Part shown: piece after piece, positions 33,124 to 40,308 of the stretch | Layout: the number at the start of each line of letters is the position of its first letter | How positions within the stretch are numbered: position 1 is the stretch's first letter | Assembly (NCBI RefSeq): GCF_000297215.2 | Contig: NZ_AMFF02000118.1 | Location: 1 to 40,308, forward strand | DNA: 40,308 nt | Reading direction: 5' to 3' | Origin: Piscirickettsia salmonis LF-89 = ATCC VR-1361 | GTDB taxonomy: Bacteria > Pseudomonadota > Gammaproteobacteria > Piscirickettsiales > Piscirickettsiaceae | Notes under the pieces: generated by a model | The model's input: only the letters and a program-made list of their open reading frames with translations | What the model was told of the DNA's origin: nothing | Databases searched by the model: none | Translations under genes and position numbers: made by a program

Positions 33124-33422
33124 AACTATATAGTAAACAAAGCTTAAAATCGGAGCCTAAAGCTAGGATGAGACTCTAGAGGTCGGGGGCTCTAACACAT
33201 TACTACTAGTGTCTAAGTCTGTAGTGCGTATAATGCGATAGCAGCGGTTATATCTATAACCTCTATAACCAGTGATTAAGCTAGTAGTAATTAAGGTTAT
33301 AAAATAAAAGTAGAAAATAAGGCCGATAAAGTCACATAACTTTTGCCTCTTGGCAGCGGATTCAGTAAAATGGGGAACAATTTTGTCCTTTAACTGATGT
33401 CGATAAAGATAAGAAGTAGATT
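33124..33422. other. Structured intergenic region between rpoE and lepA
   Basis: This stretch stands where rseABC lie in enterobacteria. ATTACTACTAG (33199-33209) and CTAGTAGTAAT (33281-33291) are exact 11-bp inverted repeats. Between and beside them are four copies of GGTTAT/ATAACC (about 33246, 33255, 33265 and 33295) that can form competing hairpins. A 97-codon minus-strand frame across it resembles no known protein and runs into lepA. No remnant of RseA was recognised. Confidence 0.5.
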
Positions 33423-35225
33423 GTGACCGCATTAAAACAAATTCGAAATTTTTCAATTATTGCTCATATTGACCATGGTAAGTCGACCTTATCTGATCGT
33501 TTTATTCAGACGTGTGGTGGCTTATCTGAGCGGGAAATGGCAGCGCAGGTACTTGACTCTATGGATATAGAGCGAGAGCGTGGCATTACTATTAAAGCAC
33601 AGAGTGTGACTTTATATTACAACGCTAAAGACGGCGAACGCTACCAGTTAAATTTTATTGATACACCGGGCCATGTTGATTTTTCCTATGAGGTATCGCG
33701 CTCACTTGCCGCTTGTGAAGGGGCTTTATTGGTTGTTGATGCGGCTCAGGGGGTGGAAGCACAAACGGTCGCTAATTGTTATACGGCGATTGATCAGGAC
33801 TTGGAAGTGATTCCTGTGTTGAATAAAATTGATTTACCTCAAGCAGATCCTGACCGTGTTGCGCAAGAGATTGAAGATATTGTTGGGATTGATGCGACTG
33901 ATGCGGTGGCCTGTAGTGCGAAAAGTGGCATTGGTATCGCGGATGTTCTAGAGCGTTTAGTAAAAGAAATTCCACCGCCTGAAGGTGATCGAGAGGGCCC
34001 ATTACAAGCGTTGATTATTGACTCTTGGTTTGACAGTTATTTGGGCGTAGTGTCGTTGGTGCGTGTTAAAGAAGGCACATTAAAAGTTGGCGAGAAAACA
34101 ACAGTGATGTCAACAGGGCGCTCGTATGTAGTCAATGATGTTGGAGTTTTTACACCGAAGTTAACCAGCACAAAGATTCTCGAAGCCGGTGAAGTCGGCT
34201 ATGTTGTTGCTGGTATTAAAGAGATTCATGGTGCACCGGTCGGTGATACCTTAACGCATAGTCATGCACCTGCTAAAGAGGTCCTGCCTGGGTTTAAAAA
34301 GGTTAAGCCTCAGGTCTATGCCGGTTTATTTCCAGTGAGTTCGGATGACTATGAAGCCTTTCGTGAGGCGCTAGAAAAACTCAGTATTAATGATGCGGCG
34401 TTGTTTTATGAGCCTGAAAGCTCAGATGCCTTAGGCTTTGGCTTTCGTTGTGGCTTTTTGGGTATGTTGCATATGGAGATTATTCAAGAGCGCCTAGAGC
34501 GTGAATATGACCTGGATTTGATTACCACCGCACCGACAGTCGTATTTGAATTAGTAGATAAGAAAGGCACGGTGTCTTATGTGGATAATCCCTCGAAACT
34601 TCCTGAGCCAAATTTAGTGGCTGAGGTGCGTGAGCCGATTGTAGAAGCAAGTATTTTGTTGCCGCAAGAGCATGTCGGGGCGGTGATGACCCTATGTAAT
34701 GAAAAACGCGGCGTGCAAACGCGCATGGAATATATTGGTAACCAGGTTTCGCTAGTGTATGAGCTACCGATGAATGAAGTGGTGTTAGATTTTTTTGATC
34801 GGTTAAAATCAGTCAGTCGTGGCTATGCATCGCTGGATTATCACTTTAAGCGCTTTCAGGTGGCAGATTTAATTAAACTGGATGTATTAATTAATGGCGA
34901 TAAGGTCGATGCATTGGCTTTAATTGTTCATCGTAATAATGCCTTTTCCCGTGGCCGTGAGCTCACTGAGTGTATGAAAGGTTTGATTCCAAGGCAGATG
35001 TTTGATGTGGCGATTCAAGCGGCCATTGGCACGCATATTGTTGCTCGCCAGACGGTTAAAGCACTGCGAAAAAATGTCACGGCAAAATGTTATGGTGGTG
35101 ATGTATCACGTAAACGCAAATTACTAGAGAAGCAAAAAGCAGGGAAAAAACGCATGAAACAAGTGGGCAGTGTTGAGATTCCACAAGAGGCATTTTTGGC
35201 TGTATTAAAGGTGGATAATAAATGA
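33423..35225 (+). CDS. lepA: Elongation factor 4 (LepA)
   Basis: Ribosome-associated GTPase. GTG 33423 gives [27 protein letters not shown], with P loop AHIDHGKST; further G motifs are [16 protein letters not shown] and NKIDLPQA. The C-terminal LepA-specific region includes [26 protein letters not shown] and the basic tail [19 protein letters not shown]. The 600-residue length is standard. A 4-base ATGA overlap joins it to lepB. The ribosome binding site is weak (AAGAAG). Confidence 0.98.
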   Translation: MTALKQIRNFSIIAHIDHGKSTLSDRFIQTCGGLSEREMAAQVLDSMDIERERGITIKAQSVTLYYNAKDGERYQLNFIDTPGHVDFSYEVSRSLAACEGALLVVDAAQGVEAQTVANCYTAIDQDLEVIPVLNKIDLPQADPDRVAQEIEDIVGIDATDAVACSAKSGIGIADVLERLVKEIPPPEGDREGPLQALIIDSWFDSYLGVVSLVRVKEGTLKVGEKTTVMSTGRSYVVNDVGVFTPKLTSTKILEAGEVGYVVAGIKEIHGAPVGDTLTHSHAPAKEVLPGFKKVKPQVYAGLFPVSSDDYEAFREALEKLSINDAALFYEPESSDALGFGFRCGFLGMLHMEIIQERLEREYDLDLITTAPTVVFELVDKKGTVSYVDNPSKLPEPNLVAEVREPIVEASILLPQEHVGAVMTLCNEKRGVQTRMEYIGNQVSLVYELPMNEVVLDFFDRLKSVSRGYASLDYHFKRFQVADLIKLDVLINGDKVDALALIVHRNNAFSRGRELTECMKGLIPRQMFDVAIQAAIGTHIVARQTVKALRKNVTAKCYGGDVSRKRKLLEKQKAGKKRMKQVGSVEIPQEAFLAVLKVDNK

Positions 35226-36163
35226 TGACGTGGATTTTGTTAATTTTAACGGCACTTACCGGGGTGATGACCGCCATGCGCTATATTCAACCGGCACTGG
35301 CAGATAATAAACTGATTACTCAGGCTTATGGGGCTTTTCCGTTGGTCTTGTTTATTACCGTGATTTATGTGTTTCATGGAAGTTTGGCTAATAATTTTGA
35401 TTGGATTTTAGTCAGCCTGACGCTGATTACCGGTGCACTTTATTTGCTGGATTTGCTGCTTTGGAAAAAAGCACGTGTTAAGCAAGAGATGGCGGAACCG
35501 AAAGTCGTTGAATATGCCCGTGGTTTTTTTCCGGTGTTTCTTGTGGTGCTGGTTATTCGCTCGTTTATTGTTTCACCTTCTGTGGTACCATCCGGTTCGT
35601 TATTGCCGACCTTAGATGTGGGTGATTATGTGTTGGCGAATAATTTTGCGTATGGTGTGCGCTTGCCGCTGTCGAACCTGAAAATTATTCCAGTCAGTGA
35701 GCCTAAACGTGGGGATATCGCTTTATTCCATTGGCCGGTCAATCCACAAGCTGTGTTTATTAAGCGTGTCGTTGGTGTGCCGGGAGATGTAGTCAGTTAT
35801 CATAGTAAGGTGTTGACGATTAATGGAAAAGTGGCAACACAAAAATTTTTAAGTCCAGCTCAGCGAGTGTATACCGGAGGCGGTCAGTGGATTAATGCAG
35901 AAAAATACTCTGAAGATTTACTGGGCGTTCAGCATAATATTTATGTCATTGCTGATCGACCGGCTGAGGACTTTACTAATTTAGTGATTCCTAAAGGGCA
36001 TTACTTAATGATGGGTGATGATCGTGATGATAGTGATGATGGTCGTGGTTGGGGATTAGTACCAGAAAAAGATTTTATTGGCAAAGCTTGGCGTCGTTTT
36101 TTCAGTTGGGATAGTATCAATCATCGTGTGCGTTGGGATCGTATTGGTACATTGATCCATTAG
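35222..36163 (+). CDS. lepB: Signal peptidase I
   Basis: Membrane serine protease that cleaves exported preproteins. The N-terminal ~85 residues contain three hydrophobic segments, followed by the catalytic block [19 protein letters not shown] with the nucleophile Ser in PSGS and the general base Lys in [11 protein letters not shown]. The C-terminal box, usually GDNRDNSxDSR, reads [11 protein letters not shown]; the Ser, second-half Asp and Arg are kept, with Asn-to-Asp changes. Length 313, similar to E. coli LepB. It overlaps the lepA stop by 4 bases (ATGA). Confidence 0.95.
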   Translation: MMTWILLILTALTGVMTAMRYIQPALADNKLITQAYGAFPLVLFITVIYVFHGSLANNFDWILVSLTLITGALYLLDLLLWKKARVKQEMAEPKVVEYARGFFPVFLVVLVIRSFIVSPSVVPSGSLLPTLDVGDYVLANNFAYGVRLPLSNLKIIPVSEPKRGDIALFHWPVNPQAVFIKRVVGVPGDVVSYHSKVLTINGKVATQKFLSPAQRVYTGGGQWINAEKYSEDLLGVQHNIYVIADRPAEDFTNLVIPKGHYLMMGDDRDDSDDGRGWGLVPEKDFIGKAWRRFFSWDSINHRVRWDRIGTLIH

Positions 36164-36568
36164 GTACAGATACTGAGCGTTCTTGATATGATAGCTATGG
36201 AGTAGATGCGAAAACGTCTGATGTTAGTAGGTCATGCTCGCTCTTTTTTTTGGCATTGTTAGTTTATTTAATTTTAAAGGCTGAATCCTGCCGCCTGGTG
36301 AGTATTTTTCCATGGGAGATAATCGCTAAGCATCGTTGTTACTCGGGATTTGTATCGTGTGACAATATTATTGGTCAGGTTTTTGATTTGGATGAGTTGG
36401 GATAGCCAACACTCCCGTATCCGTTTGGAGTGTTTAGGCCGGCTGATTTCTTAGCTAGATATTTTAGTATTAAATGATTGAATAAGATAAAAAGTGAGTT
36501 ATAGCGAATTTAAGCCGCAGTAAATAAATAAAAATAATGTGAGTCAAGATTAATTTAGTGAGAGATGA
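36164..36568. other. Intergenic region between lepB and rnc
   Basis: An unusually long gap of 405 bases in an otherwise tight operon. It contains an exact 8-bp stem AACACTCC (36408-36415) / GGAGTGTT (36427-36434) with an 11-base loop and no T tract. A possible 16-codon hydrophobic ORF starts at 36234 (MLALFFGIVSLFNFKG) and was not judged credible. In some relatives a DUF4845 gene lies here; no such frame is intact. Confidence 0.45.
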
Positions 36569-37243
36569 ATGATTAGACCTGTTTCTGATTTATGTAAGGC
36601 GATTGGCCATGAGTTTCGCAATGAAGGGTTATTAACCAGTGCGTTGACTCATCGCAGTGTGCGCTCGAATAATAACGAGCGCTTAGAGTTTTTAGGGGAT
36701 GCTATTTTAAGCTTTGTTATCGCTGATGCCTTATATGAACGCTTTCCTGAATCACAAGAAGGTGAGCTGAGCCGGTTTCGAGCGAATTTAGTTAAAGGTG
36801 AGACGTTGGCCGCAGTGGCGAATGAGTTTGAAATTGGGCAGTTTCTGCGTTTAGGTACTGGCGAGCTAAAAAGTGGCGGATATCGTCGGGAATCTATTCT
36901 AGCCGATGCAGTGGAAGCAATTATCGGTGCGATTTATTTAGATACTGGGATAGCAAACGCCCGAGCCGCTATTTTGCGTTGGTTTGAACCACGGATTGCT
37001 AGTGTACATAAACAAACCCATAGTAAAGATGCAAAAACGCGTTTACAAGAATACTTACAGGCAAACCATGATATTTTGCCAGAATATGAAGTTTTGCGTA
37101 TTGATGGAAAGGCGCATGAACAGACTTTTTATGTAGAATGCCGGGTTAGTATTTTAAATATAAGTCAAAGAGGGTCTGGAACCAGTCGGCGTCGTGCTGA
37201 GCAAGAGGCCGCTGCGAAAATATTGCAGGAGTTAGGGCAATGA
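36569..37243 (+). CDS. rnc: Ribonuclease III
   Basis: Double-strand-specific endoribonuclease for rRNA and mRNA processing. The catalytic signature [25 protein letters not shown] is followed by [17 protein letters not shown] and [16 protein letters not shown] (metal ligands Glu/Asp). The double-stranded RNA-binding domain occupies the last ~70 residues ([14 protein letters not shown].., [18 protein letters not shown]). Length 224, normal. GAGAG precedes the ATG. A 4-base ATGA overlap links it to era. Confidence 0.97.
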   Translation: MIRPVSDLCKAIGHEFRNEGLLTSALTHRSVRSNNNERLEFLGDAILSFVIADALYERFPESQEGELSRFRANLVKGETLAAVANEFEIGQFLRLGTGELKSGGYRRESILADAVEAIIGAIYLDTGIANARAAILRWFEPRIASVHKQTHSKDAKTRLQEYLQANHDILPEYEVLRIDGKAHEQTFYVECRVSILNISQRGSGTSRRRAEQEAAAKILQELGQ

Positions 37244-38148
37244 TAGAAATGACAGAACAAACGACTTATTGTGGTACAGTGGCTTTAGTTGGTCGTCCGA
37301 ATGTAGGTAAGTCAACCTTATTAAATCAGATGATTGGTCAAAAGTTATGTATTACCTCGCATAAGCCACAAACAACCCGCCATCAGATTATGGGGGTTAA
37401 AACAGAGGATAATTTACAGACGATCTATGTTGATACGCCAGGACTGCATAAAAATGAAAAAAAGGCGATTAATCGTTATATGAACCGGGCGGCACATAAT
37501 GCCCTAACTGGCGTTGATGTGGCTGTATTCGTTGTTGATGTAAGACGCTGGACTGAAGAAGATGAGCTCGTTGTCACTAAGTTGCAGCAGCGTAATATCC
37601 CAGTGATTTTAGTGATTAATAAAGTTGATTTAATTAAAAATAAAGAAGAATTATTGCCTAAATTGCAGCAATTATCGACAGCAATGAGTTTTGCTGAGGT
37701 CATTCCCGTGTCTGCTTATAAAGGCGATAATTTAAAAGCGTTAGAAGAGGCTATCGATAAGCTGCTCCCCGAAGGGCCATTTTTATTTGATGAGGATCAG
37801 ATTACGGATCGCTCTCAGCGCTTTTTAGCGGCTGAAATTGTTCGTGAAAAACTAATGCGCTCTTTAGGTGAAGAAGTGCCTTATGAAATTACTGTGGAAA
37901 TTGACTTGTTTAATGTCCAAGATAATGGCTGCTTAGATATTAGTGCAGTGATTTTAGTTGAACGCCCAGCGCAAAAGAAAATTGTGATTGGTAAGAAAGG
38001 TGAGCGCTTAAAAGAAATTGGTAGCCAAGCACGAATTGATATGAAAAATCTCTTCGCAACCCCGGTGCATTTGCAGTTGTGGGTGAAGGTTAAATCGGGT
38101 TGGTCTGATGATGAGCGTGCCTTGCATAGTTTAGGTTATGATGAATGA
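37240..38148 (+). CDS. era: GTPase Era
   Basis: Small-subunit assembly GTPase that binds the 3' end of 16S rRNA. G1 [14 protein letters not shown]2 [10 protein letters not shown]3 DTPGLH, G4 NKVD; the C-terminal KH domain has [20 protein letters not shown]. Length 302, standard. ATG 37240 overlaps the rnc stop; an alternative ATG at 37249 is possible. The rnc-era-recO order matches other gammaproteobacteria. Confidence 0.98.
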   Translation: MIEMTEQTTYCGTVALVGRPNVGKSTLLNQMIGQKLCITSHKPQTTRHQIMGVKTEDNLQTIYVDTPGLHKNEKKAINRYMNRAAHNALTGVDVAVFVVDVRRWTEEDELVVTKLQQRNIPVILVINKVDLIKNKEELLPKLQQLSTAMSFAEVIPVSAYKGDNLKALEEAIDKLLPEGPFLFDEDQITDRSQRFLAAEIVREKLMRSLGEEVPYEITVEIDLFNVQDNGCLDISAVILVERPAQKKIVIGKKGERLKEIGSQARIDMKNLFATPVHLQLWVKVKSGWSDDERALHSLGYDE

Positions 38149-38161
38149 GTCAAGCAATTAA

Positions 38162-38905
38162 ATGACAATAGAGCTGTGCCAGAGTTTAGGCTATATCATT
38201 CAACAACGCCCCTATAAAAATACCAGTGTTTTGCTTGATATGTTAACGCGTGATCATGGTAAAATTTGTTGTGTTGCCTCCGGTGGTCGAGCAAATTTAA
38301 CACGTTGGCAAGGGGTATTGCAGCCCTTTAGCCTATTACAATTAACTTGGCAAAAGCGTGTTGGGCTGGGTACGTTAAAAGAAGTGTCTTCGTGTGAGCG
38401 ACAGTTACTGTGGCGCGGCTTACCATTTGTTATGGCAATGTATTTAAATGAATTAACCATTCACTTATTACCTCAAGGTCAAGGCGATGAGGCGTTCTTT
38501 TTTATCTATCGTCAATTACTGGGTGTGTTATCTCGTACTCACTCTGTTAAAGCGAAGGTTGAGCTGGAGCTAGAGTCTCAATTACGACGTTTTGAATATC
38601 AATTATTAAAAACGATTGGTTATGAGCTGGTACTGGAGCAGGATGTTAAAGGTCGTGCGGTTCTTGCTCAGCAAAATTACTGGCTACGGGTTGAGCATTT
38701 ACCTGAGCATTGGCCGGTAAATCGACCTGCTTCTATTGGACTCGTCTGTCAAGGGGCGAGTTTGCTGGCATTAAAAGCAGGTAAATTTGATACAGAGCTC
38801 GAAAAAATGGATGCAAAGCGTATTATGCGTATGTATTTACAGTTTTATTTACGTAATCGGACCTTAAAATCTCGCGAGTTATTTAAACAATTTAAAGGAG
38901 TCTAA
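38162..38905 (+). CDS. recO: DNA repair protein RecO
   Basis: Works with RecR in loading RecA on gaps. The N-terminal OB domain shows [34 protein letters not shown], and the helical C-terminal domain contains [14 protein letters not shown]. The product is 247 residues. The zinc-finger cysteines of some RecO proteins are not seen, as in many gammaproteobacterial members. Only 13 bases follow era; pdxJ starts 2 bases after the stop. Confidence 0.9.
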   Translation: MTIELCQSLGYIIQQRPYKNTSVLLDMLTRDHGKICCVASGGRANLTRWQGVLQPFSLLQLTWQKRVGLGTLKEVSSCERQLLWRGLPFVMAMYLNELTIHLLPQGQGDEAFFFIYRQLLGVLSRTHSVKAKVELELESQLRRFEYQLLKTIGYELVLEQDVKGRAVLAQQNYWLRVEHLPEHWPVNRPASIGLVCQGASLLALKAGKFDTELEKMDAKRIMRMYLQFYLRNRTLKSRELFKQFKGV

Positions 38906-38907
38906 CA

Positions 38908-39639
38908 GTGGTAAAACCTGTTTTATTAGGGGTGAATATTGATCATGTGGCAACATTACGCAATGCGCGGGGGAGTATTTATCCAGAGCCTGTGCAAGCC
39001 GCATTGATTGCAGAAGAAGCCGGGGCGGATGGAATTACAGTTCACTTGCGTGAAGATCGTCGTCATATTAAAGATCGTGATGTGACTTTATTAAAAGAAG
39101 TTTTACAGACAAAAATGAATTTAGAAATGGCGGTGACAGATGAGATGATTGCAATTGCCGAGTCTGTTCAGCCTGAGTGCGTGTGTCTAGTACCTGAACG
39201 TCGTGAAGAGGTGACAACAGAAGGAGGTTTAGATGTGCGAGGTAATCTACGTTCTGTTCAATTTGCTTGTGAGCGCCTTACTGCAGTACATAGTGAAGTG
39301 TCTTTATTTATTGATCCAGATCTCAATCAAATTGATGCGGCGATTGATTGTGGTGCTCCTGTGGTAGAATTGCATACCGGGGCGTATGCAGAAGCGCATG
39401 GTCAGAAGCAGCAGCACGAGCTGATGCGTTTACACGAGGCGGCTCAATATGCGCATAAAAAAGGCTTGATTGTGAATGCCGGTCATGGCCTGCATTATCA
39501 TAATACGTTGGCAATTGCTGCAATTGCTGAGGTTAATGAGCTGAATATCGGCCATAGTATTATTGCACGTGCGGTATTTTCTGGGTTGGCTATCGCGGTT
39601 AAAGAAATGCGTGCGCTTTTAACTCAGGCACGTTTATGA
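38908..39639 (+). CDS. pdxJ: Pyridoxine 5'-phosphate synthase
   Basis: Condenses aminoacetone phosphate and deoxyxylulose 5-phosphate in DXP-dependent vitamin B6 synthesis. GTG 38908 follows AAAGGAG (38894-38900) and gives the family start [17 protein letters not shown]; later blocks are [26 protein letters not shown] and [11 protein letters not shown]. Length 243. recO-pdxJ-acpS is a conserved gammaproteobacterial order. Its stop overlaps the acpS ATG (ATGA). Confidence 0.97.
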   Translation: MVKPVLLGVNIDHVATLRNARGSIYPEPVQAALIAEEAGADGITVHLREDRRHIKDRDVTLLKEVLQTKMNLEMAVTDEMIAIAESVQPECVCLVPERREEVTTEGGLDVRGNLRSVQFACERLTAVHSEVSLFIDPDLNQIDAAIDCGAPVVELHTGAYAEAHGQKQQHELMRLHEAAQYAHKKGLIVNAGHGLHYHNTLAIAAIAEVNELNIGHSIIARAVFSGLAIAVKEMRALLTQARL

Positions 39640-40019
39640 TTATTGGTATCGGTACTGATATTGTTGAAATTGGGCGCTTTGATGAGTTATTAGCCCGTCA
39701 CGGTGATGCATTTGCAGAGCGTATTTTATCTAAACTTGAGTATGACTCTTTTTTAGATGTTGCGGACAAGCAGCGCTCACGCTATCTGGCAAAGCGCTTT
39801 GCGGCAAAAGAGGCTGCAGCAAAAGCTTTCGGTACGGGATTTACTAATGGATTAAGCTTAAAGCATATTGCCACAGTGCATGATGAGCGTGGTAAGCCGT
39901 GCTTAATGTTTGATAAAAAAGCATTAGAATTGATTTATGAGTTGGATATTAAAAATCATCATTTAACGCTCAGTGATGAAACACATTACGCCGTTGCTTT
40001 TGTTATTTTAGAAAGTTAG
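39636..40019 (+). CDS. acpS: Holo-[acyl-carrier-protein] synthase
   Basis: Transfers the phosphopantetheine of CoA to acyl carrier protein. The signature [13 protein letters not shown] is at residues 2-14 and [20 protein letters not shown] follows, with the metal-binding Asp and Glu. The 127-residue length is normal, and the C-terminal [14 protein letters not shown] is intact. The stop at 40017-40019 is followed within about 4 bases by the left end of an IS1-type element, which leaves the coding sequence whole. Confidence 0.97.
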   Translation: MIIGIGTDIVEIGRFDELLARHGDAFAERILSKLEYDSFLDVADKQRSRYLAKRFAAKEAAAKAFGTGFTNGLSLKHIATVHDERGKPCLMFDKKALELIYELDIKNHHLTLSDETHYAVAFVILES

Positions 40020-40023
40020 CCAC

Positions 40024-40308
40024 GGTGATGTATCTCATTGATTGCCATGGTATAATTCGAAGCAAGTTAACAATAATTTAGAGATTTATCCATGCCTCAT
40101 ATCGAAGTCAATTGCCCTCAATGCAGTGAGAATAATGTCATTAAATTTGGCAGGAACGCTTCAGGCAATCAGCGTTATAAATGCAAAAATACAGGCTGTG
40201 ATAAAGATACATTCCTACTGAACTATAAGCGGCCAGGTGATTTGCCAGAGACAAAGAAAAATTATTGACATGAGTATGAATGGCAGTGGAATTCGGGATA
40301 TCGCTCGT
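40024..40308 (+). mobile_element. IS1-family insertion sequence, left end (continues beyond window)
   Basis: The element probably starts at GGTGATGTATC (40024), which resembles the IS1 terminal repeat that begins GGTGATG. A TATAAT (40051-40056) lies in the usual place for an IS1 transposase promoter. An insA-like gene follows. The right end and target duplication are outside the window. Confidence 0.7.
40092..40308 (+). pseudogene. insA: IS1-type InsA, frameshifted 5' part
   Basis: From ATG 40092 the product starts MPHIEVNCPQCSENN and carries the InsA zinc finger (CPQC..CKNTGC) and KFGRNASGNQRYKC. The frame stops at TGA 40266-40268. The expected continuation IIDMSMNGSGIRDIAR, with the DNA-binding helix-turn-helix, is present in the adjacent frame. 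Removing one A from the A5 run (40257-40261) restores a single frame, so this is a one-base insertion or a sequencing error. The known IS1 frameshift lies at the insA-insB junction, not here. The gene runs off the window. Confidence 0.8.

Noticed and set aside
33163-33456. 97-codon minus-strand frame between rpoE and lepA
   Set aside because: It overlaps the lepA start, has no ribosome binding site, and its translation follows the inverted repeats of the region rather than any protein pattern.
36234-36284. 16-codon hydrophobic ORF in the lepB-rnc gap
   Set aside because: Too short and arising from a T-rich tract; only a weak ribosome binding site.
40257-40268. Programmed IS1 frameshift
   Set aside because: The known IS1 event is at the insA-insB boundary; this break is inside insA before the helix-turn-helix and needs the opposite shift.

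Overview
The window looks like a piece of an AT-rich gammaproteobacterial chromosome, most likely from a host-associated or intracellular lineage such as Piscirickettsia or a relative. This is inferred, not proven. It rests on the core gene order lepA-lepB-rnc-era-recO-pdxJ-acpS, the divergent pairs nadB/rpoE and ygfZ/sdhE-ygfX, a 17-kDa-antigen-type lipoprotein, and accessory genes of eukaryote-interaction type. Genes are dense; long gaps are rare and AT-rich.

Layout. Positions 2-523 hold the end of an unrecognised gene. Positions 567-7145 form an aromatic amino acid operon: promoter, a candidate Phe/Tyr-containing leader ORF, aroF (DAHP synthase, split by a frameshift at an A7 tract), pheA, aroA, aroK, aroC and aroB. 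Positions 7186-8513 carry msrC and a periplasmic solute-binding protein. Positions 8612-12544 carry rpsF-rpsR-rplI, dnaB and alr. Positions 12569-16863 carry a Bax-type glucosaminidase, radA, a lipoprotein, an HU-like protein, tRNA-Leu(UAG) and yqcC. Positions 16954-19948 carry a DinG-family helicase and a LysR regulator on the minus strand.

Positions 20112-28900 look accessory. They hold a protein with a eukaryotic-type RasGEF (CDC25-homology) domain, a secreted GH17 glucanase-like enzyme, two overlapping half-size FUSC membrane proteins, a 674-residue coiled-coil protein preceded by a 20-bp perfect palindrome, an SMR efflux protein and several small unknowns. The RasGEF and coiled-coil proteins are the best candidates for secreted host-directed effectors. 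No secretion genes are present in the window, so secretion is inference.

Positions 29047-40019 return to core genes: ygfZ, sdhE, ygfX, nadB, rpoE (with no anti-sigma genes before lepA), lepA, lepB, rnc, era, recO, pdxJ and acpS. An IS1-family element, with a frameshifted insA start, begins within a few bases of the acpS stop and runs off the window end.

The most notable points are the bacterial RasGEF protein, the split aroF with a hairpin that may couple the two halves, the leader ORF upstream of it, an aroA-aroK-aroC-aroB order recalled from Chlamydia, a PheA whose ACT regulatory domain looks degenerate, and the loss of rseABC after rpoE.
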